Notes: generated by a model not told the origin, from the sequence alone. A stretch of DNA of 64,000 bases from Bacteroidales bacterium WCE2008 (GCA_900167925.1 FUZM01000004.1:1-64000), one strand, 5' to 3'. Shown: positions 20,474-30,771, numbered from the stretch's first letter. Numbers and translations: made by a program.

Positions 20474-22147
20474 TCAGAGTTTAAGAGTGATTCCTCCGAT
20501 CAGGCTCACACCTCTTTCCACGCACACCGGATGGCGGGCGATCTTATTGTTCAGGACATTGCCCAGCTTACCCCAGACGGAGAAACCCGGGACCATCACA
20601 TATTCGGCGCTCAGCCCGAGGTCCACATAGGCCGGAAGCTCGAATTCCTTCACGAAACATTCCTGCTTTGACGCAAAATCGGCGCTCACGCCAGCGAACA
20701 GGCGGTCCACGTAGTTATACCTCATCCGGAAAGATCCCGTAACCTGAGACGGCTTAATCATATACTCATATACGCCATCCTTGAACGAATATGAGCTATA
20801 ATTGAAGGCACCTTCGACTAGCAAAGGCTTGCGATCCCACGCGAGCTTGATCCGGGCGAATTTCTCTTCAAAATTCTCCCTCATCACACATGGCAAAAAT
20901 ATTGTCACAACTTCATCCGGGTCCGTTATAATAGTGCCCTGCTGGCCAACGTCAAAACTCTGGAAGTAGTTGAAGCATCCGTTATCGACAGCTCTCCAAC
21001 CGGCAGAGATATCAAACCTGAGAGGAGATACGATGTTGCCGCGAAGACCTGCGCTGACAGACAGTTTTTCCACCGTATTGTCCACCAAGCCAGTCTGAGC
21101 AGCGACGAAATGATTCCATTCCTTCAAGTCAGTATAGCTGTCCACCCTGCCGTTGCCGGATACGTCGGCATAGACATTCAGATGATCCTTGACCAGAGTG
21201 TATGAGACATGAGCCTCAGGATAGAATCCCTGACCCTTCTTCGAGCCCACGAGACCGTTTTCCGCCCCATAGAAGGCCGTCCCCATGCGCACTCCAAGGA
21301 AATATGACAACCCTTTGTAGATTCCGGACACTGACGGGATCACGTAGAAAGTACCGGCATATGTTCGCTCATTGAAGTCATACGTGTCGTACGTACCCTC
21401 GAAATCGATGGAAATTCGTCCATACTTGCAAATGGAAGGGCTGAAACCGCCGTTAAAGCTTACCTCGAACAATGACATGTCATTCTCCTGTCCAGCACGG
21501 AGGGCGGCGGCAAGACCATACCCGATCTTAGTACCCTCGGACTTGAATCCGGCCGAAAGGTCAAGGGCATTCAGGGACTGCTTAAGCTCGCGGTCAAGCT
21601 CCAACCCAGGCGCGACACCCTTATCCAGAATATCATACTTGGTATGCAGGCCATAATACCCGGCGCCGAACTTGAAAGTACCGTGCTTGGCGACATAGCG
21701 TCCGGCTAATCCGCCTACAGTCTTGGCATCATATCCGTCACCATAGTCATATTCACCGAAATACGACCTGTGCCTTGCATATATGTCCATGCTCAAAGGT
21801 CCCTTGAGCGCCGGATCATACAGCAGGTCCACTTCCGGACGGAGCACATAACCGGCACCGGCACGGAAGAACAGAGAAGGCTTCCTCTCTCCTGCGACCT
21901 CAGGCTTGAGGTCGACCAGATAAGGATTGAACTCATAGCCTCCCTTATATGGGGTCTCCATCACGGAGTAATCGAAATCCAGGTCGAACCTGGTAAGCGA
22001 ATCCGGCACCGCCATCTCCAGCTGAGGCTTTCCGGCCTCTATAAGTTTCCCCATATAGGAATTCTGCACCTCAACGGTAGGATTCAGGTTCTGGGCCGCA
22101 GCCGGCAAGGAAGCAGCCAGCACAATAACTGCAATAAATCTTTTCAT
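20474..22147 (-). CDS. Outer membrane beta-barrel protein, TonB-dependent-receptor-like
   Basis: The start at 22147 gives a typical signal peptide (about residues 1-19, ending PAAAQ) and lies one base after the upstream stop. The 557-residue product alternates aromatic and polar residues in many strands (for example AGYYGLHTKYDIL and WDRKPLLVEGAFNYSSYSF) and ends with a short hydrophobic strand LIGGITLKL, as outer membrane barrels do. I see no TonB box or plug domain, so a receptor function is unproven; a porin-like or assembly role is equally possible. It is coupled to the large TPR gene just upstream. Confidence 0.75.
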   Translation of the reverse strand: MKRFIAVIVLAASLPAAAQNLNPTVEVQNSYMGKLIEAGKPQLEMAVPDSLTRFDLDFDYSVMETPYKGGYEFNPYLVDLKPEVAGERKPSLFFRAGAGYVLRPEVDLLYDPALKGPLSMDIYARHRSYFGEYDYGDGYDAKTVGGLAGRYVAKHGTFKFGAGYYGLHTKYDILDKGVAPGLELDRELKQSLNALDLSAGFKSEGTKIGYGLAAALRAGQENDMSLFEVSFNGGFSPSICKYGRISIDFEGTYDTYDFNERTYAGTFYVIPSVSGIYKGLSYFLGVRMGTAFYGAENGLVGSKKGQGFYPEAHVSYTLVKDHLNVYADVSGNGRVDSYTDLKEWNHFVAAQTGLVDNTVEKLSVSAGLRGNIVSPLRFDISAGWRAVDNGCFNYFQSFDVGQQGTIITDPDEVVTIFLPCVMRENFEEKFARIKLAWDRKPLLVEGAFNYSSYSFKDGVYEYMIKPSQVTGSFRMRYNYVDRLFAGVSADFASKQECFVKEFELPAYVDLGLSAEYVMVPGFSVWGKLGNVLNNKIARHPVCVERGVSLIGGITLKL

Positions 22148-22148
22148 A

Positions 22149-25082
22149 TTATTCGTTTTCAATTTCTGTAAGTTTTGCAAGTCTCATTTTGACGCTGTCA
22201 AGGACATCATCTCCGGAGCCGCCCGGCTTGTAACCGTCACGCACGCTCTCGAAAGTAGCCCGGGCCTGACGGAAGTCCTCCTGATCGGCATAGGAATCTC
22301 CGAGAACTATGAAAGCCTTAGCCATCCAGTAGTTCTCCCCCGTACCGGAATCGGACAGGGCGAACACTCTCTTCTTGACATCGTCGAAGTCTCCCCTGTC
22401 GTATGCATCCTGAATCATCAGGAACGCACTCTCCGCGCCCTCCGGATTCTTTGTCTTGGAGGAGAGCTTCGCAAAAATCGCATATGCCTCTTCCCTATGG
22501 CTTGTGGCAAGCAGGGACTTGGCCTTCAGGAACTCGGCGACTCTCTTCTCGTCAGCCGTGCTGGAATTATCGGCGAGCACAGCCTCGGCGTAGCCGGGAA
22601 CAGCGTCGTATTTCTTTGCCCCATAAGCGGCAAGAGTACTGCCGACATGATTGCCGGAACGCACATATCCGTCAAGTGCATCCTCGAAACGCTCCATTCC
22701 GTATGAAAGAGTAGCATAATTACGCGCAGCTTCTTCAGCTACCTTGCCCTCAGCTTTGTCGAGAACCTTACGGTACCAGTCGCACGCCTGCTCCTTATTG
22801 CCGAGCATCCTGTGAGCCTCGGCGGTATAGAACATTGCCTTGACATAGTTTCCGCCCTCCGGATAACGCTCCATATAAGCAGCGAGAGAATTGAGAGCCT
22901 TGTCATAATTCTCGGAATAGAATACCTGCTCGGCACCGCTGAACAGCATCGCCTCCTTGTCGGTATCGGACTTGTCGAGACGGGATACGCTCTCGATATA
23001 GGCCAGATAGCCCTCCGGCTCCTGCTTAGCCTGGTAAATAGACTCGATCGCCAGAAGAGCATCCTCCGAGAACTCGCTGCCCGGCATCTTCTCCACCACC
23101 TGCTTGTAGTATCCGAGGGCGTCGTCGTAATTCTTGCCATTCCTGGCGTTCATTCCAAGCCCGATCAGGGCGCGGGCGATAAAGGTCGTATCGCGGGACG
23201 ACGAAACAATTGCCCTGTAACATTCGTCCGCAGCGGCTTCGTCCTTTCCGGAAACATAGGCACGGCCGAGCTCATACATGGACTCAGCCCAGAACGGATC
23301 CGAAGGAGAGGCCTTCCTCGCACGGGAAAGCATTTCGATCTTGGCGGCATTCTTTCCGGCAAGGCCATAGGCAATTCCCGACTGATAGACAGGATAGAGC
23401 GACTCCGGGCCGTCTCCGATAGCGAGACCGTAAGCGGCGATGGCGTCGTCGTATTTTCTATTCATGAACAGGCAGTCTCCCCTGCGGACCGACGCATCGG
23501 TACGGTAGAGACGGTCGCCGGACTTGAGATAGGTATCGAACCATCTGGCGGCCTGGTCATATTTGTCTTCCTTGAAGTAAGTGTAGGCAATGCCGTATGA
23601 CAGAGCCTTGCCCTCCTGACGACGGTCCAGAGCCGACGCGTTATACAGGGCAGTATAGATTTCCCTGGCCTGGGAGTACTGGCCGTCGCGGAAATATGAT
23701 TCCGCAAGCCAGTAACGGCTGAGCTGGCCGAAGGCGGACTGCCGTCCGGCATAAGATGAAGCAGCCTGGAGACATGGAATCGCGCTGCGATAGGCTCCGT
23801 TGGCGATAAGCTGGCTGGCGCGGAGGTAGTTTGCCTTCATGTAGTTGCCGGCCTGGTCCTTGTCGAGATTCTCGATCTTGTCGTAGGCGGCGACAGCTCC
23901 GGCGTAATCATGGTTATACAAAGCGGCGAGGGCCTGATAACTGTAGATCAGCTCGCCCCTGCCCGCATCGGGGAATTCTTTGATATATCGCTCGAATACC
24001 GATGAGTCGTTATTCAAGTCGAAGGCCAGTTTGGCGTAGTTGAAATAGGCATCCTCGCGGATCTGCGGATCGAACTTCTTCGAAGAGGCGTCCGCGAAGG
24101 ACTTCATGGCAGCGACCTTGTTGCGGGTCTGGATGTAACTATATCCAAGCTGATAGTTTGCTATCTGGCCGATACTGTCGGTCCTGTCGGTCATCTTGGT
24201 ATAGTTCTCGACGGCGCCCTTATAGTCCTTGGTCGCGAAAAGCAGGGAACCGGCATAGAAATAATCGCCACGGTCCATGTTACCGCCCTCCCGGGCATCC
24301 TCGAAGTATGTACGCGCCTTGTCGGCATCGCCTTTTATGAGGTACGACTCGGAGATGATCCTTGCAAGATGAGGACGGCGGTCGTCCGGCACTTCAGAAT
24401 ATGCTTCTTCGGAATGGCTGATGACATAATCATAGTCGCCGAGCATATACTTGGAGTCCATGATATAGTAGCCGGATATCTCTGAGAAACGCGGGTCGGA
24501 AGCGCTTTTGGAGAACCAGTCTATCGCTTCCTTGAACTGCTCCCTTTCGTAGCAGATCGAGCCTGCCGTATAGCGGGCCGGAGCGGAGAAGTCTCCGAGA
24601 GGCATCCCGTCCACTCTTTCGAGTCCCGGCATGGCATTGTCGTAACGACGTGTCTCGTAATAAGCGAACGATTTCTTGAACACGAGTTCAGCTATATTCT
24701 CTTTATCGATGCCCTTTTCGTCTACCGTCGAAAGGACGTCGGCAGCCTCGGAGTAATTGCCGGCATCGAAAAGATTCAGACCGTGCCTGTAACGAATTTC
24801 AGGCATAAGGCCCGAATAAGGATACCGGGCCATATATTTTTCAAGCATTGCCGGATAATCCGCAGTCTTGAGACGGATCGCGCAGAGAAGCGCATAGCCT
24901 GCGTTTACAGGATCTTCCGGAAGTTTCTCGAATTCGTTGCGAGCTTGGGTATATAGGCCTTTTTCATAGAAGTCGATTGCGCGAAGGTTTTCTTTGGTCT
25001 GCGCCTCCGATTTCAGAGGGATGACGGCCTGTGAAGCAATGAGAATTACCGCGATTGCGGCAATCATTCTGTTCATTTTCAT
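22149..25082 (-). CDS. Large periplasmic tetratricopeptide-repeat protein
   Basis: A signal peptide (about residues 1-27, ending SEAQT) precedes some 950 residues of TPR and Sel1-like helical repeats, for example YTQARNEFEKLP, YQLGYSYIQTRNKVAAMKSF and FAQLSRYWLAESYFRDG-type units. It is probably a periplasmic or envelope scaffold. It ends one base before the barrel protein gene, and such TPR plus outer membrane protein pairs recur in Bacteroidales, suggesting a shared envelope complex. The specific role is unknown. Confidence 0.85.
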   Translation of the reverse strand: MKMNRMIAAIAVILIASQAVIPLKSEAQTKENLRAIDFYEKGLYTQARNEFEKLPEDPVNAGYALLCAIRLKTADYPAMLEKYMARYPYSGLMPEIRYRHGLNLFDAGNYSEAADVLSTVDEKGIDKENIAELVFKKSFAYYETRRYDNAMPGLERVDGMPLGDFSAPARYTAGSICYEREQFKEAIDWFSKSASDPRFSEISGYYIMDSKYMLGDYDYVISHSEEAYSEVPDDRRPHLARIISESYLIKGDADKARTYFEDAREGGNMDRGDYFYAGSLLFATKDYKGAVENYTKMTDRTDSIGQIANYQLGYSYIQTRNKVAAMKSFADASSKKFDPQIREDAYFNYAKLAFDLNNDSSVFERYIKEFPDAGRGELIYSYQALAALYNHDYAGAVAAYDKIENLDKDQAGNYMKANYLRASQLIANGAYRSAIPCLQAASSYAGRQSAFGQLSRYWLAESYFRDGQYSQAREIYTALYNASALDRRQEGKALSYGIAYTYFKEDKYDQAARWFDTYLKSGDRLYRTDASVRRGDCLFMNRKYDDAIAAYGLAIGDGPESLYPVYQSGIAYGLAGKNAAKIEMLSRARKASPSDPFWAESMYELGRAYVSGKDEAAADECYRAIVSSSRDTTFIARALIGLGMNARNGKNYDDALGYYKQVVEKMPGSEFSEDALLAIESIYQAKQEPEGYLAYIESVSRLDKSDTDKEAMLFSGAEQVFYSENYDKALNSLAAYMERYPEGGNYVKAMFYTAEAHRMLGNKEQACDWYRKVLDKAEGKVAEEAARNYATLSYGMERFEDALDGYVRSGNHVGSTLAAYGAKKYDAVPGYAEAVLADNSSTADEKRVAEFLKAKSLLATSHREEAYAIFAKLSSKTKNPEGAESAFLMIQDAYDRGDFDDVKKRVFALSDSGTGENYWMAKAFIVLGDSYADQEDFRQARATFESVRDGYKPGGSGDDVLDSVKMRLAKLTEIENE

Positions 25083-25099
25083 ATTAGCCTTATTTTTTA

Positions 25100-25107
25100 C
25101 AAAATTA
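25100..25107 (-). promoter_or_regulatory. Candidate -7 box for TPR-barrel operon
   Basis: TAATTTTG on the minus strand fits TAnnTTTG and ends 18 bases before the TPR gene start. No good -33 TTTG is seen at 19 to 21 bases. It is back to back with the ftsE box at 25122-25129. Confidence 0.4.
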
Positions 25108-25121
25108 CTAATTTTTTCCGT

Positions 25122-25129
25122 TATATTTG
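25122..25129 (+). promoter_or_regulatory. Candidate -7 box for ftsE-nth
   Basis: TATATTTG matches the Bacteroidota -7 consensus and ends 25 bases before the ftsE start at 25154. Its presence supports the 25154 start over an upstream in-frame ATG at 25127 that lies inside the box. The -33 element is not clear. Confidence 0.45.
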
Positions 25130-25153
25130 TATGTTTTGTACAAAGTTCAAGCC

Positions 25154-25888
25154 ATGGAAGAGAACACTCAGAACCCCGCTCCGAAAAGAGAACCGGTAAT
25201 CATATTCAAGAACGCCGACATCATCAACGGCGAAGCTCCCGTCATATATGACCTCAACATGGAAGTATACCCCGGAGACTTCGTCTATATCGTCGGAAAG
25301 GTCGGAACCGGAAAGACATCCATAATCCGCACCATGATTGCCGAGAACCCTCTTGTCAAAGGCATAGGAATAGTATGCGGCTACAGCCTCAACGGCATAA
25401 AGGACCGCGAAATCCCATTCCTGCGCCGCAAGCTCGGAGTAGTTTTCCAGGACTTCCAGCTGCTTATGGACCGCAGCATCTTCGACAACCTCAGCTTCGT
25501 GCTTCGCGCGACCGGATGGAAAGACGACGAAAAGATCGCCGCCCGCATAAACGAAGTCCTCGAAGCGGTTGGAATGGTCAACAAGGCCCATAAGATGCCT
25601 CACCAGCTCTCCGGAGGCGAGCAGCAGCGTGTCGCTATCGCCCGGTCCCTCCTCAACAAGCCTGAGGTCATAATCGCCGACGAGCCTACCGGCAATCTCG
25701 ACGTCGAGACCGCCGACGGGATCATGCAGCTGCTGACCGGAATCAACAAAGAAGGCACCGCCGTCGTAATGGTCACGCACAACCGCCAGATATTCGAGAA
25801 ATACCGGGGACGAGTCATGATATGCAAAGGCGAGGCCTGCACTGAACAGAAAGACGACGACGTAATCGACCTCGCCCTGACCATATAG
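25154..25888 (+). CDS. ftsE: Cell division ABC transporter ATP-binding protein FtsE
   Basis: FtsE is the ATPase that, with membrane partner FtsX, controls peptidoglycan hydrolases at the septum. Walker A is GKVGTGKT (residues 48-55), the signature is [14 protein letters not shown] and Walker B is [11 protein letters not shown]. It has 244 residues, with an N-terminal extension of about 15 relative to E. coli FtsE. The start at 25154 was chosen because the upstream in-frame ATG overlaps the candidate promoter. FtsX is not adjacent: nth follows at 2 bases. A LolD-type export ATPase is the main alternative. Confidence 0.82.
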   Translation: MEENTQNPAPKREPVIIFKNADIINGEAPVIYDLNMEVYPGDFVYIVGKVGTGKTSIIRTMIAENPLVKGIGIVCGYSLNGIKDREIPFLRRKLGVVFQDFQLLMDRSIFDNLSFVLRATGWKDDEKIAARINEVLEAVGMVNKAHKMPHQLSGGEQQRVAIARSLLNKPEVIIADEPTGNLDVETADGIMQLLTGINKEGTAVVMVTHNRQIFEKYRGRVMICKGEACTEQKDDDVIDLALTI

Positions 25889-25890
25889 AG

Positions 25891-26535
25891 ATGAACCGCA
25901 AAGAAAGATTCGGCCATGTTGTCCGGTGGTTCGAGGACAATGTCCCTGTCGCCGAGACGGAGTTGCACTATGAGACCCCGTTCCAGCTTCTGATCGCCGT
26001 CATCCTTTCGGCCCAGTGCACCGACCGCCGCGTGAACATGACGACTCCTGCGATAATCGAGCGCTTTCCGGATCCCCGGAGTCTTGCCGCAGCATCTTTC
26101 GACGATCTCTTCCCGTTAGTCAAGTCCATCTCCTACCCCAACAACAAGACAAAACATCTTATCGCGATGGCGCAGATGCTTGTCTCCGACTTCGGAGGCG
26201 AGGTTCCTTCCGACATCGACGCCCTGATGTCCCTCCCGGGAGTCGGCCGAAAGACCGCCAACGTGATAGCGTCCATAATCTACGACAAGCCTGTCATCGC
26301 AGTAGATACGCACGTCTTCCGCGTATCTCACAGGATCGGCCTCTCGGCAGGAAAAACTCCGCGCGCCGTCGAGCTTGACCTGGAGCGCCACATTCCGGCC
26401 GAGAAAAGGGCTATCGCCCACCACTGGCTTATCCTGCACGGCCGATATACATGTACAGCCCGCAATCCGAAATGTTCTTCATGCGGGCTGAACCAATGGT
26501 GTATCGATTATCTTAGCCGTCAGGCTTCTTTATGA
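25891..26535 (+). CDS. nth: Endonuclease III, DNA glycosylase/AP lyase
   Basis: Nth removes oxidized pyrimidines and cleaves the abasic site in base excision repair. The helix-hairpin-helix [11 protein letters not shown] contains catalytic Lys121, and Asp139 lies in [11 protein letters not shown]. The C-terminal [4Fe-4S] cluster ligands follow the C-x6-C-x2-C-x5-C pattern ([17 protein letters not shown]). The length of 214 residues is normal. The gene's end overlaps the convergent gcvPB by 16 bases. Confidence 0.96.
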   Translation: MNRKERFGHVVRWFEDNVPVAETELHYETPFQLLIAVILSAQCTDRRVNMTTPAIIERFPDPRSLAAASFDDLFPLVKSISYPNNKTKHLIAMAQMLVSDFGGEVPSDIDALMSLPGVGRKTANVIASIIYDKPVIAVDTHVFRVSHRIGLSAGKTPRAVELDLERHIPAEKRAIAHHWLILHGRYTCTARNPKCSSCGLNQWCIDYLSRQASL

Positions 26536-27929
26536 TACTTCAGGATAGGCTGACGCGCAGCGGTCGTCTCATCCGGACGGGTGATCGGGGCGTTGTGCGG
26601 AGCTGACTTCAGGAATGAAGGGTCCTCTGCCGCCTCTGCAGCGATCTTTCTCATGACCTCGATGAATCCGTCGATCGTTTCCTTGGACTCGGATTCCGTA
26701 GGCTCGATCATCAGAGCCTGATGGAAGAGCAGCGGGAAGTAGATCGTAGGAGCATGATATCCGAAATCAAGCAGTCTCTTTGCCACGTCAAGGGTTGTGG
26801 CGCCTTCTACGCCCTCCTTCGAGCCATCGTTGACGAGGCCGTCGAATACGAATTCATGCTTGCATACTGACGGTATAGGAAGCTTATAGCAGTCCTTGAG
26901 GCTCTCCTTGATGTAGTTTGCCGAAAGTACCGAGAACATGCCGGCATACTTGAGATTCTGCTTTCCGAGCATGAGGATATACGCATAGGCACGGAGAATG
27001 ACTCCAAAGTTGCCGTGGAAGCCGGAAACGCGGGTTTCAGGCAGGAACTTCACGAGATGCTCCGCGACTCCCACAGGACCGGCACCGGGACCACCGCCGC
27101 CATGAGGCGTCGAGAAGGTCTTGTGCAGGTTGATATGCATTACATCGAAGCCCATGTCTCCCGGACGGACCATACCGAGCATCGGGTTCATGTTGGCGCC
27201 GTCGTAGTAGAGCAGGCCGCCGCATGCATGGACGAGCTTCGCGATCTCGCCGATCTCTCTTTCGAAGAGGCCGAGAGTATTCGGGTTCGTCATCATGATT
27301 CCGGCGATATCGTCTCCGAGCAGAGGTTTCAGATCCTCCACGTCGACGAGACCGTTGGCGTTAGACTTAACTTCAACGATCTCCAGGCCGCATACGGCTG
27401 CGCTGGCAGGGTTGGTGCCATGGGCGCTGTCCGGTACTATGATCCTGGTCCTCTTGTAATCACCGCGGGCCATATGGTACTGGCGGATCAGCATAAGGCC
27501 GGTCAGTTCACCGTGAGCGCCGGCGCATGGGAGGAAGGTGAAGTGTGAGAGTCCTGTAATCTCGGCGAGGGCCTTGTCCATAGCGTCATACACGGCTTTA
27601 GCGCCTTTGACGGTAGATTCAGGCTGAAGCGGATGCAAGCCGGTGAAACCAGGCATGGCGGCCACTTCCTCGTTGATCTTAGGGTTGTATTTCATAGTGC
27701 AGCTGCCGAGCGGATAGAATCCGGTATCGACGCCGAAGTTCATCTGGGAGAGATTGGTGTAGTGGCGTACCACGTCCACTTCGCTCACCTCAGGCAAATC
27801 CGGAGCATTGCTGCGCTTGAGTTCTGCAGGCAATTCCTTGATGCAGATGCCATATTCGTTTTCAGGAAGGGTATAACCGCATCTTCCCGGCTTTGAAAGC
27901 TCGAAAATCAGTTTGTCGTAGTACTTCAT
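26520..27929 (-). CDS. gcvPB: Glycine dehydrogenase (decarboxylating) subunit 2, P protein
   Basis: This is the C-terminal half-subunit of the glycine cleavage P protein, which decarboxylates glycine and passes the aminomethyl group to the H protein lipoyl arm. The PLP lysine is Lys270 in NLHKTFSTPHGGG, and the glycine-rich loop GGGGPGAGP follows. At 469 residues it matches the split, two-subunit form. It is the last gene of gcvT-gcvH-gcvPA-gcvPB, with a 2-base gap. Confidence 0.95.
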   Translation of the reverse strand: MKYYDKLIFELSKPGRCGYTLPENEYGICIKELPAELKRSNAPDLPEVSEVDVVRHYTNLSQMNFGVDTGFYPLGSCTMKYNPKINEEVAAMPGFTGLHPLQPESTVKGAKAVYDAMDKALAEITGLSHFTFLPCAGAHGELTGLMLIRQYHMARGDYKRTRIIVPDSAHGTNPASAAVCGLEIVEVKSNANGLVDVEDLKPLLGDDIAGIMMTNPNTLGLFEREIGEIAKLVHACGGLLYYDGANMNPMLGMVRPGDMGFDVMHINLHKTFSTPHGGGGPGAGPVGVAEHLVKFLPETRVSGFHGNFGVILRAYAYILMLGKQNLKYAGMFSVLSANYIKESLKDCYKLPIPSVCKHEFVFDGLVNDGSKEGVEGATTLDVAKRLLDFGYHAPTIYFPLLFHQALMIEPTESESKETIDGFIEVMRKIAAEAAEDPSFLKSAPHNAPITRPDETTAARQPILKYHKEA

Positions 27930-27931
27930 CG

Positions 27932-29257
27932 CTATACCTCCTTTACAACAGCTACAAGGGCGTCTATCTCGGCCTTTGTACGCTTTTCGGTTACACAGAA
28001 ACTAACATATCCTTCCTCGGTGGCAAGGGCTGCGAAGAAACCGGCATCGAGCAGTTTCTGCTGCAGTTTCTCTACAGGAACGAGCGGCTTCAGTACGAAT
28101 TCCTTGAGGAATGGCTTGTTGAAGACTTCCTCGAACTTACCTGTCTTAAGCAGCTCATCGTGAAGATAATGCGCACCGCCATAACTCAGGCAATTGACCT
28201 TCTTGAGTCCCTTAGGTCCCATAAGCGACATGTAGATTGTCACATAGAGGGCCATGAGGCTTTCATTCGAGCAGATATTGCTGGTGGCTTTCTCGCGGCG
28301 GATATGCTGCTCGCGGGCCTGGAGAGTCAGGACGAAGCAACGTCTTCCCTCCGAATCCACTGTCTGGCCGACGATACGGCCCGGCATCTTGCGGACATAA
28401 TCGGCACGGCAGGCCATGAATCCGACATAAGGACCGCCGTAGCAGATAGGAATTCCGAGAGGCTGGCCGTCGCCGACGGCAACGTCGAATCCCCATTCGC
28501 CAGGAGTCTTGATGACGGCAAGGGCAGAAGGATCGCAATACTCGATTACTATGCCCTTGGCCTCATGGACGGCATCTGCAAAGCCCTCGTAGTTCTCGAT
28601 GATTCCGTAACGGTTGAGAGCCGGTACAATGATTCCGGCAACATCCCCTGCGGCGAGTTCGGCCTTGAGGCTCTCGAGGCTTGTCTGGCCGTCCTTGGCC
28701 TTGATGAAGCCGAGAGGAGTTCCATGAAAGCGCGAGTAAGTCTCTATGACCTTGATGACATTAGGCAGCAAGGTCTCGGAAAGCAGGACGCGGGTCTTTT
28801 TCTTCGTACAAGCGACCGCCATCCTGACAGCCTCTGCGGCAGCGGTAGGGCCGTCGTACATGGACGCGTTGCTGATATCCATGCCGGTCATCTCGCAGAT
28901 CATGCTCTGGTACTCGAAGATATAGCGCAGAGTTCCCTGGGAGATTTCTGCCTGGTAAGGAGTATAGGCCGTAAGGAACTCCGAACGGGATGTGATATAA
29001 GGGATCACGGACGGAGTATAATGGTCATAGGCTCCGGCTCCTACGAAGACCTTGAGCCTGGTGTTCTTCGAGGCGAGGCCTTCGAAGAATTCGCGGACTT
29101 CCTGCTCGGACATGGCGTCCGGAAGGTTATAGTCCCCTTTGTGGATGAACTCGGCCGGAACGTCGCCGTACAGGTCCTCGAGGTTCTTCACCCCTATCCT
29201 GTCCAGCATCTGGCGGATATCATCCTCGGTATGTGGAAAATACGGGAAATTACCCAT
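27932..29257 (-). CDS. gcvPA: Glycine dehydrogenase (decarboxylating) subunit 1, P protein
   Basis: This is the N-terminal half-subunit of the P protein and pairs with GcvPB. It begins MGNFPYFPHTEDDIRQML and carries the family blocks FVGAGAYDHYTPSVI, TAYTPYQAEISQGTL and NASMYDGPTAAAEA. At 441 residues it has the standard length for the split type. It lies 3 bases after gcvH and 2 before gcvPB. Confidence 0.95.
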   Translation of the reverse strand: MGNFPYFPHTEDDIRQMLDRIGVKNLEDLYGDVPAEFIHKGDYNLPDAMSEQEVREFFEGLASKNTRLKVFVGAGAYDHYTPSVIPYITSRSEFLTAYTPYQAEISQGTLRYIFEYQSMICEMTGMDISNASMYDGPTAAAEAVRMAVACTKKKTRVLLSETLLPNVIKVIETYSRFHGTPLGFIKAKDGQTSLESLKAELAAGDVAGIIVPALNRYGIIENYEGFADAVHEAKGIVIEYCDPSALAVIKTPGEWGFDVAVGDGQPLGIPICYGGPYVGFMACRADYVRKMPGRIVGQTVDSEGRRCFVLTLQAREQHIRREKATSNICSNESLMALYVTIYMSLMGPKGLKKVNCLSYGGAHYLHDELLKTGKFEEVFNKPFLKEFVLKPLVPVEKLQQKLLDAGFFAALATEEGYVSFCVTEKRTKAEIDALVAVVKEV

Positions 29258-29260
29258 GAT

Positions 29261-29641
29261 TTACTTCTCTATCAGTTTCTTATAGCCTTCTGCATCAAGA
29301 AGAGCTTCAAGTTCTGAAGGATCACTGAGCTCGACTTTGATAATCCAGTTTGCGTAAGCGTCCTCATTGATAAGTTCAGGGGCGTCGTCAATCTCGGAGT
29401 TTACCTCGATGACCTTTCCGCTTACAGGGCAATAAAGATCGCTGGCGGCCTTCACGCTTTCGAGAGCGCCGAACTCCTCTCCTGCCTCGAATTCGTCGTC
29501 AACCTCAGGGAGATCCACGTAAGTGATGTTACCCATTTCGGCCTGGGCGAAATCTGAGACACCGATAGTTGCAACGTTGCCGTCAACCTTTACCCATTCA
29601 TGCGATTCGCTATAAAGCAAACCTTCAAGTACTTTACTCAT
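29261..29641 (-). CDS. gcvH: Glycine cleavage system H protein
   Basis: The H protein shuttles the aminomethyl group between P, T and L proteins on a lipoyl arm. The lipoylated residue is Lys64 in LESVKAASD, and the fold signature GNITYVDLPEVDDEF precedes it. The 126-residue length is standard. It sits between gcvT and gcvPA. Confidence 0.97.
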   Translation of the reverse strand: MSKVLEGLLYSESHEWVKVDGNVATIGVSDFAQAEMGNITYVDLPEVDDEFEAGEEFGALESVKAASDLYCPVSGKVIEVNSEIDDAPELINEDAYANWIIKVELSDPSELEALLDAEGYKKLIEK

Positions 29642-29667
29642 TGTGATTGTTTTTTAAATGTTTATAA

Positions 29668-30771
29668 TTACTTTTTGTACCTTGTCTGATAAAATCTCTT
29701 CTTGACTACCTTGCCCGGGAATACCTTCTTGCGGATATGGATGAAGAGAGGAGTGCCGAGGGCTGCATAAGCCTTGTCGACGAGGGCGAAGCAGATGCTC
29801 TTGTCAAGGGAGATGGAATGATAGCCGGTCGTTACGACTCCCACCTCGGTCCCGTCCTCGAGCTCGACTGGATAACCTGCGCGAGGAATCGCCTTGTCTT
29901 CAATCTCGATTCCGACGATCTTGCGGCTGATCGCTCCGGCCTTCTGGGCGACGAGGGCGTCCTTGCCTATGAATTCGTCTTTTTCGAGGGCACAGAACAT
30001 TCCGAGGCCTGCCATGACCGGAGATATCTCCGCGCTAAGTTCGTCGCCGTACAGAGGCATTCCGGCCTCAAAACGGAGGGTATCGCGACAGCCGAGTCCG
30101 CAAGGGGTGACTCCGGCTTCGAGAAGCCTGTTCCAGAATTCCACGGTCATCTGCGGATCGGCGTAGATTTCAAAGCCATCCTCTCCGGTATATCCGGTAC
30201 GGCTGACGATTACCCTCTTGCCGTCCACCTGGAAGTCGGTATATGTATAGAAAACAAGATCCGCAGCTTTCGCGAAACCAAGTACTTTAACTACGGTTTC
30301 CTCAGCCTGCGGTCCCTGGACAGCGATCTGTCCCCATTTTTCAGAACGGTTATCGACGCATACGTCGAAGCCTTCGATATTCTTGCAGAGCCACTCGAAA
30401 TCCTTGTCGATATTGGCGGCATTGACGACCAGAAGATAATGGTCCGGAGTCGTCTCCTTATAGACGAGAAGGTCGTCCACGGTACCGCCGTCAGGATAGA
30501 GCATCATTCCGTAGAGTATCTGCCCCGGAGCCATGGGCCTTACGTCGTTTGTAAAGATATGGTTGACATATTTTTCAGCATCGGGGCCGCTGACGAAGAT
30601 CTCACCCATGTGGGAGACGTCGAACATTCCGACTTTATTACGTACAGCGAGGTGCTCCTCGACTATTCCTGAATACTGGATTGGCATGTTGAAGCCGGCG
30701 AACGGGCTCATCTTGGCGCCCAGAGCGACATGGCTTCCATACAGCGGAGTGACAAGAAGATTATCTTCCAT
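29668..30771 (-). CDS. gcvT: Glycine cleavage system T protein (aminomethyltransferase)
   Basis: The T protein moves the methylene carbon from the H protein to tetrahydrofolate, releasing ammonia. Family motifs are MPIQYSG, VGMFDVSHMGEI, SRTGYTGEDGFEIY and GLGCRDTLRFEAGMPLYG, the last containing the folate-contacting residues. At 367 residues it is normal. It is the first gene of the gcv operon, with a candidate -7 box at 30806-30813. Confidence 0.96.
   Translation of the reverse strand: MEDNLLVTPLYGSHVALGAKMSPFAGFNMPIQYSGIVEEHLAVRNKVGMFDVSHMGEIFVSGPDAEKYVNHIFTNDVRPMAPGQILYGMMLYPDGGTVDDLLVYKETTPDHYLLVVNAANIDKDFEWLCKNIEGFDVCVDNRSEKWGQIAVQGPQAEETVVKVLGFAKAADLVFYTYTDFQVDGKRVIVSRTGYTGEDGFEIYADPQMTVEFWNRLLEAGVTPCGLGCRDTLRFEAGMPLYGDELSAEISPVMAGLGMFCALEKDEFIGKDALVAQKAGAISRKIVGIEIEDKAIPRAGYPVELEDGTEVGVVTTGYHSISLDKSICFALVDKAYAALGTPLFIHIRKKVFPGKVVKKRFYQTRYKK

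Noticed and set aside
20474..22147. SusC-like receptor and polysaccharide utilization locus
   Set aside because: The barrel protein is too short and has no plug domain or SusD partner; its neighbour is a TPR protein. GH3, GH31 and GH115 are also without a SusC/SusD pair.
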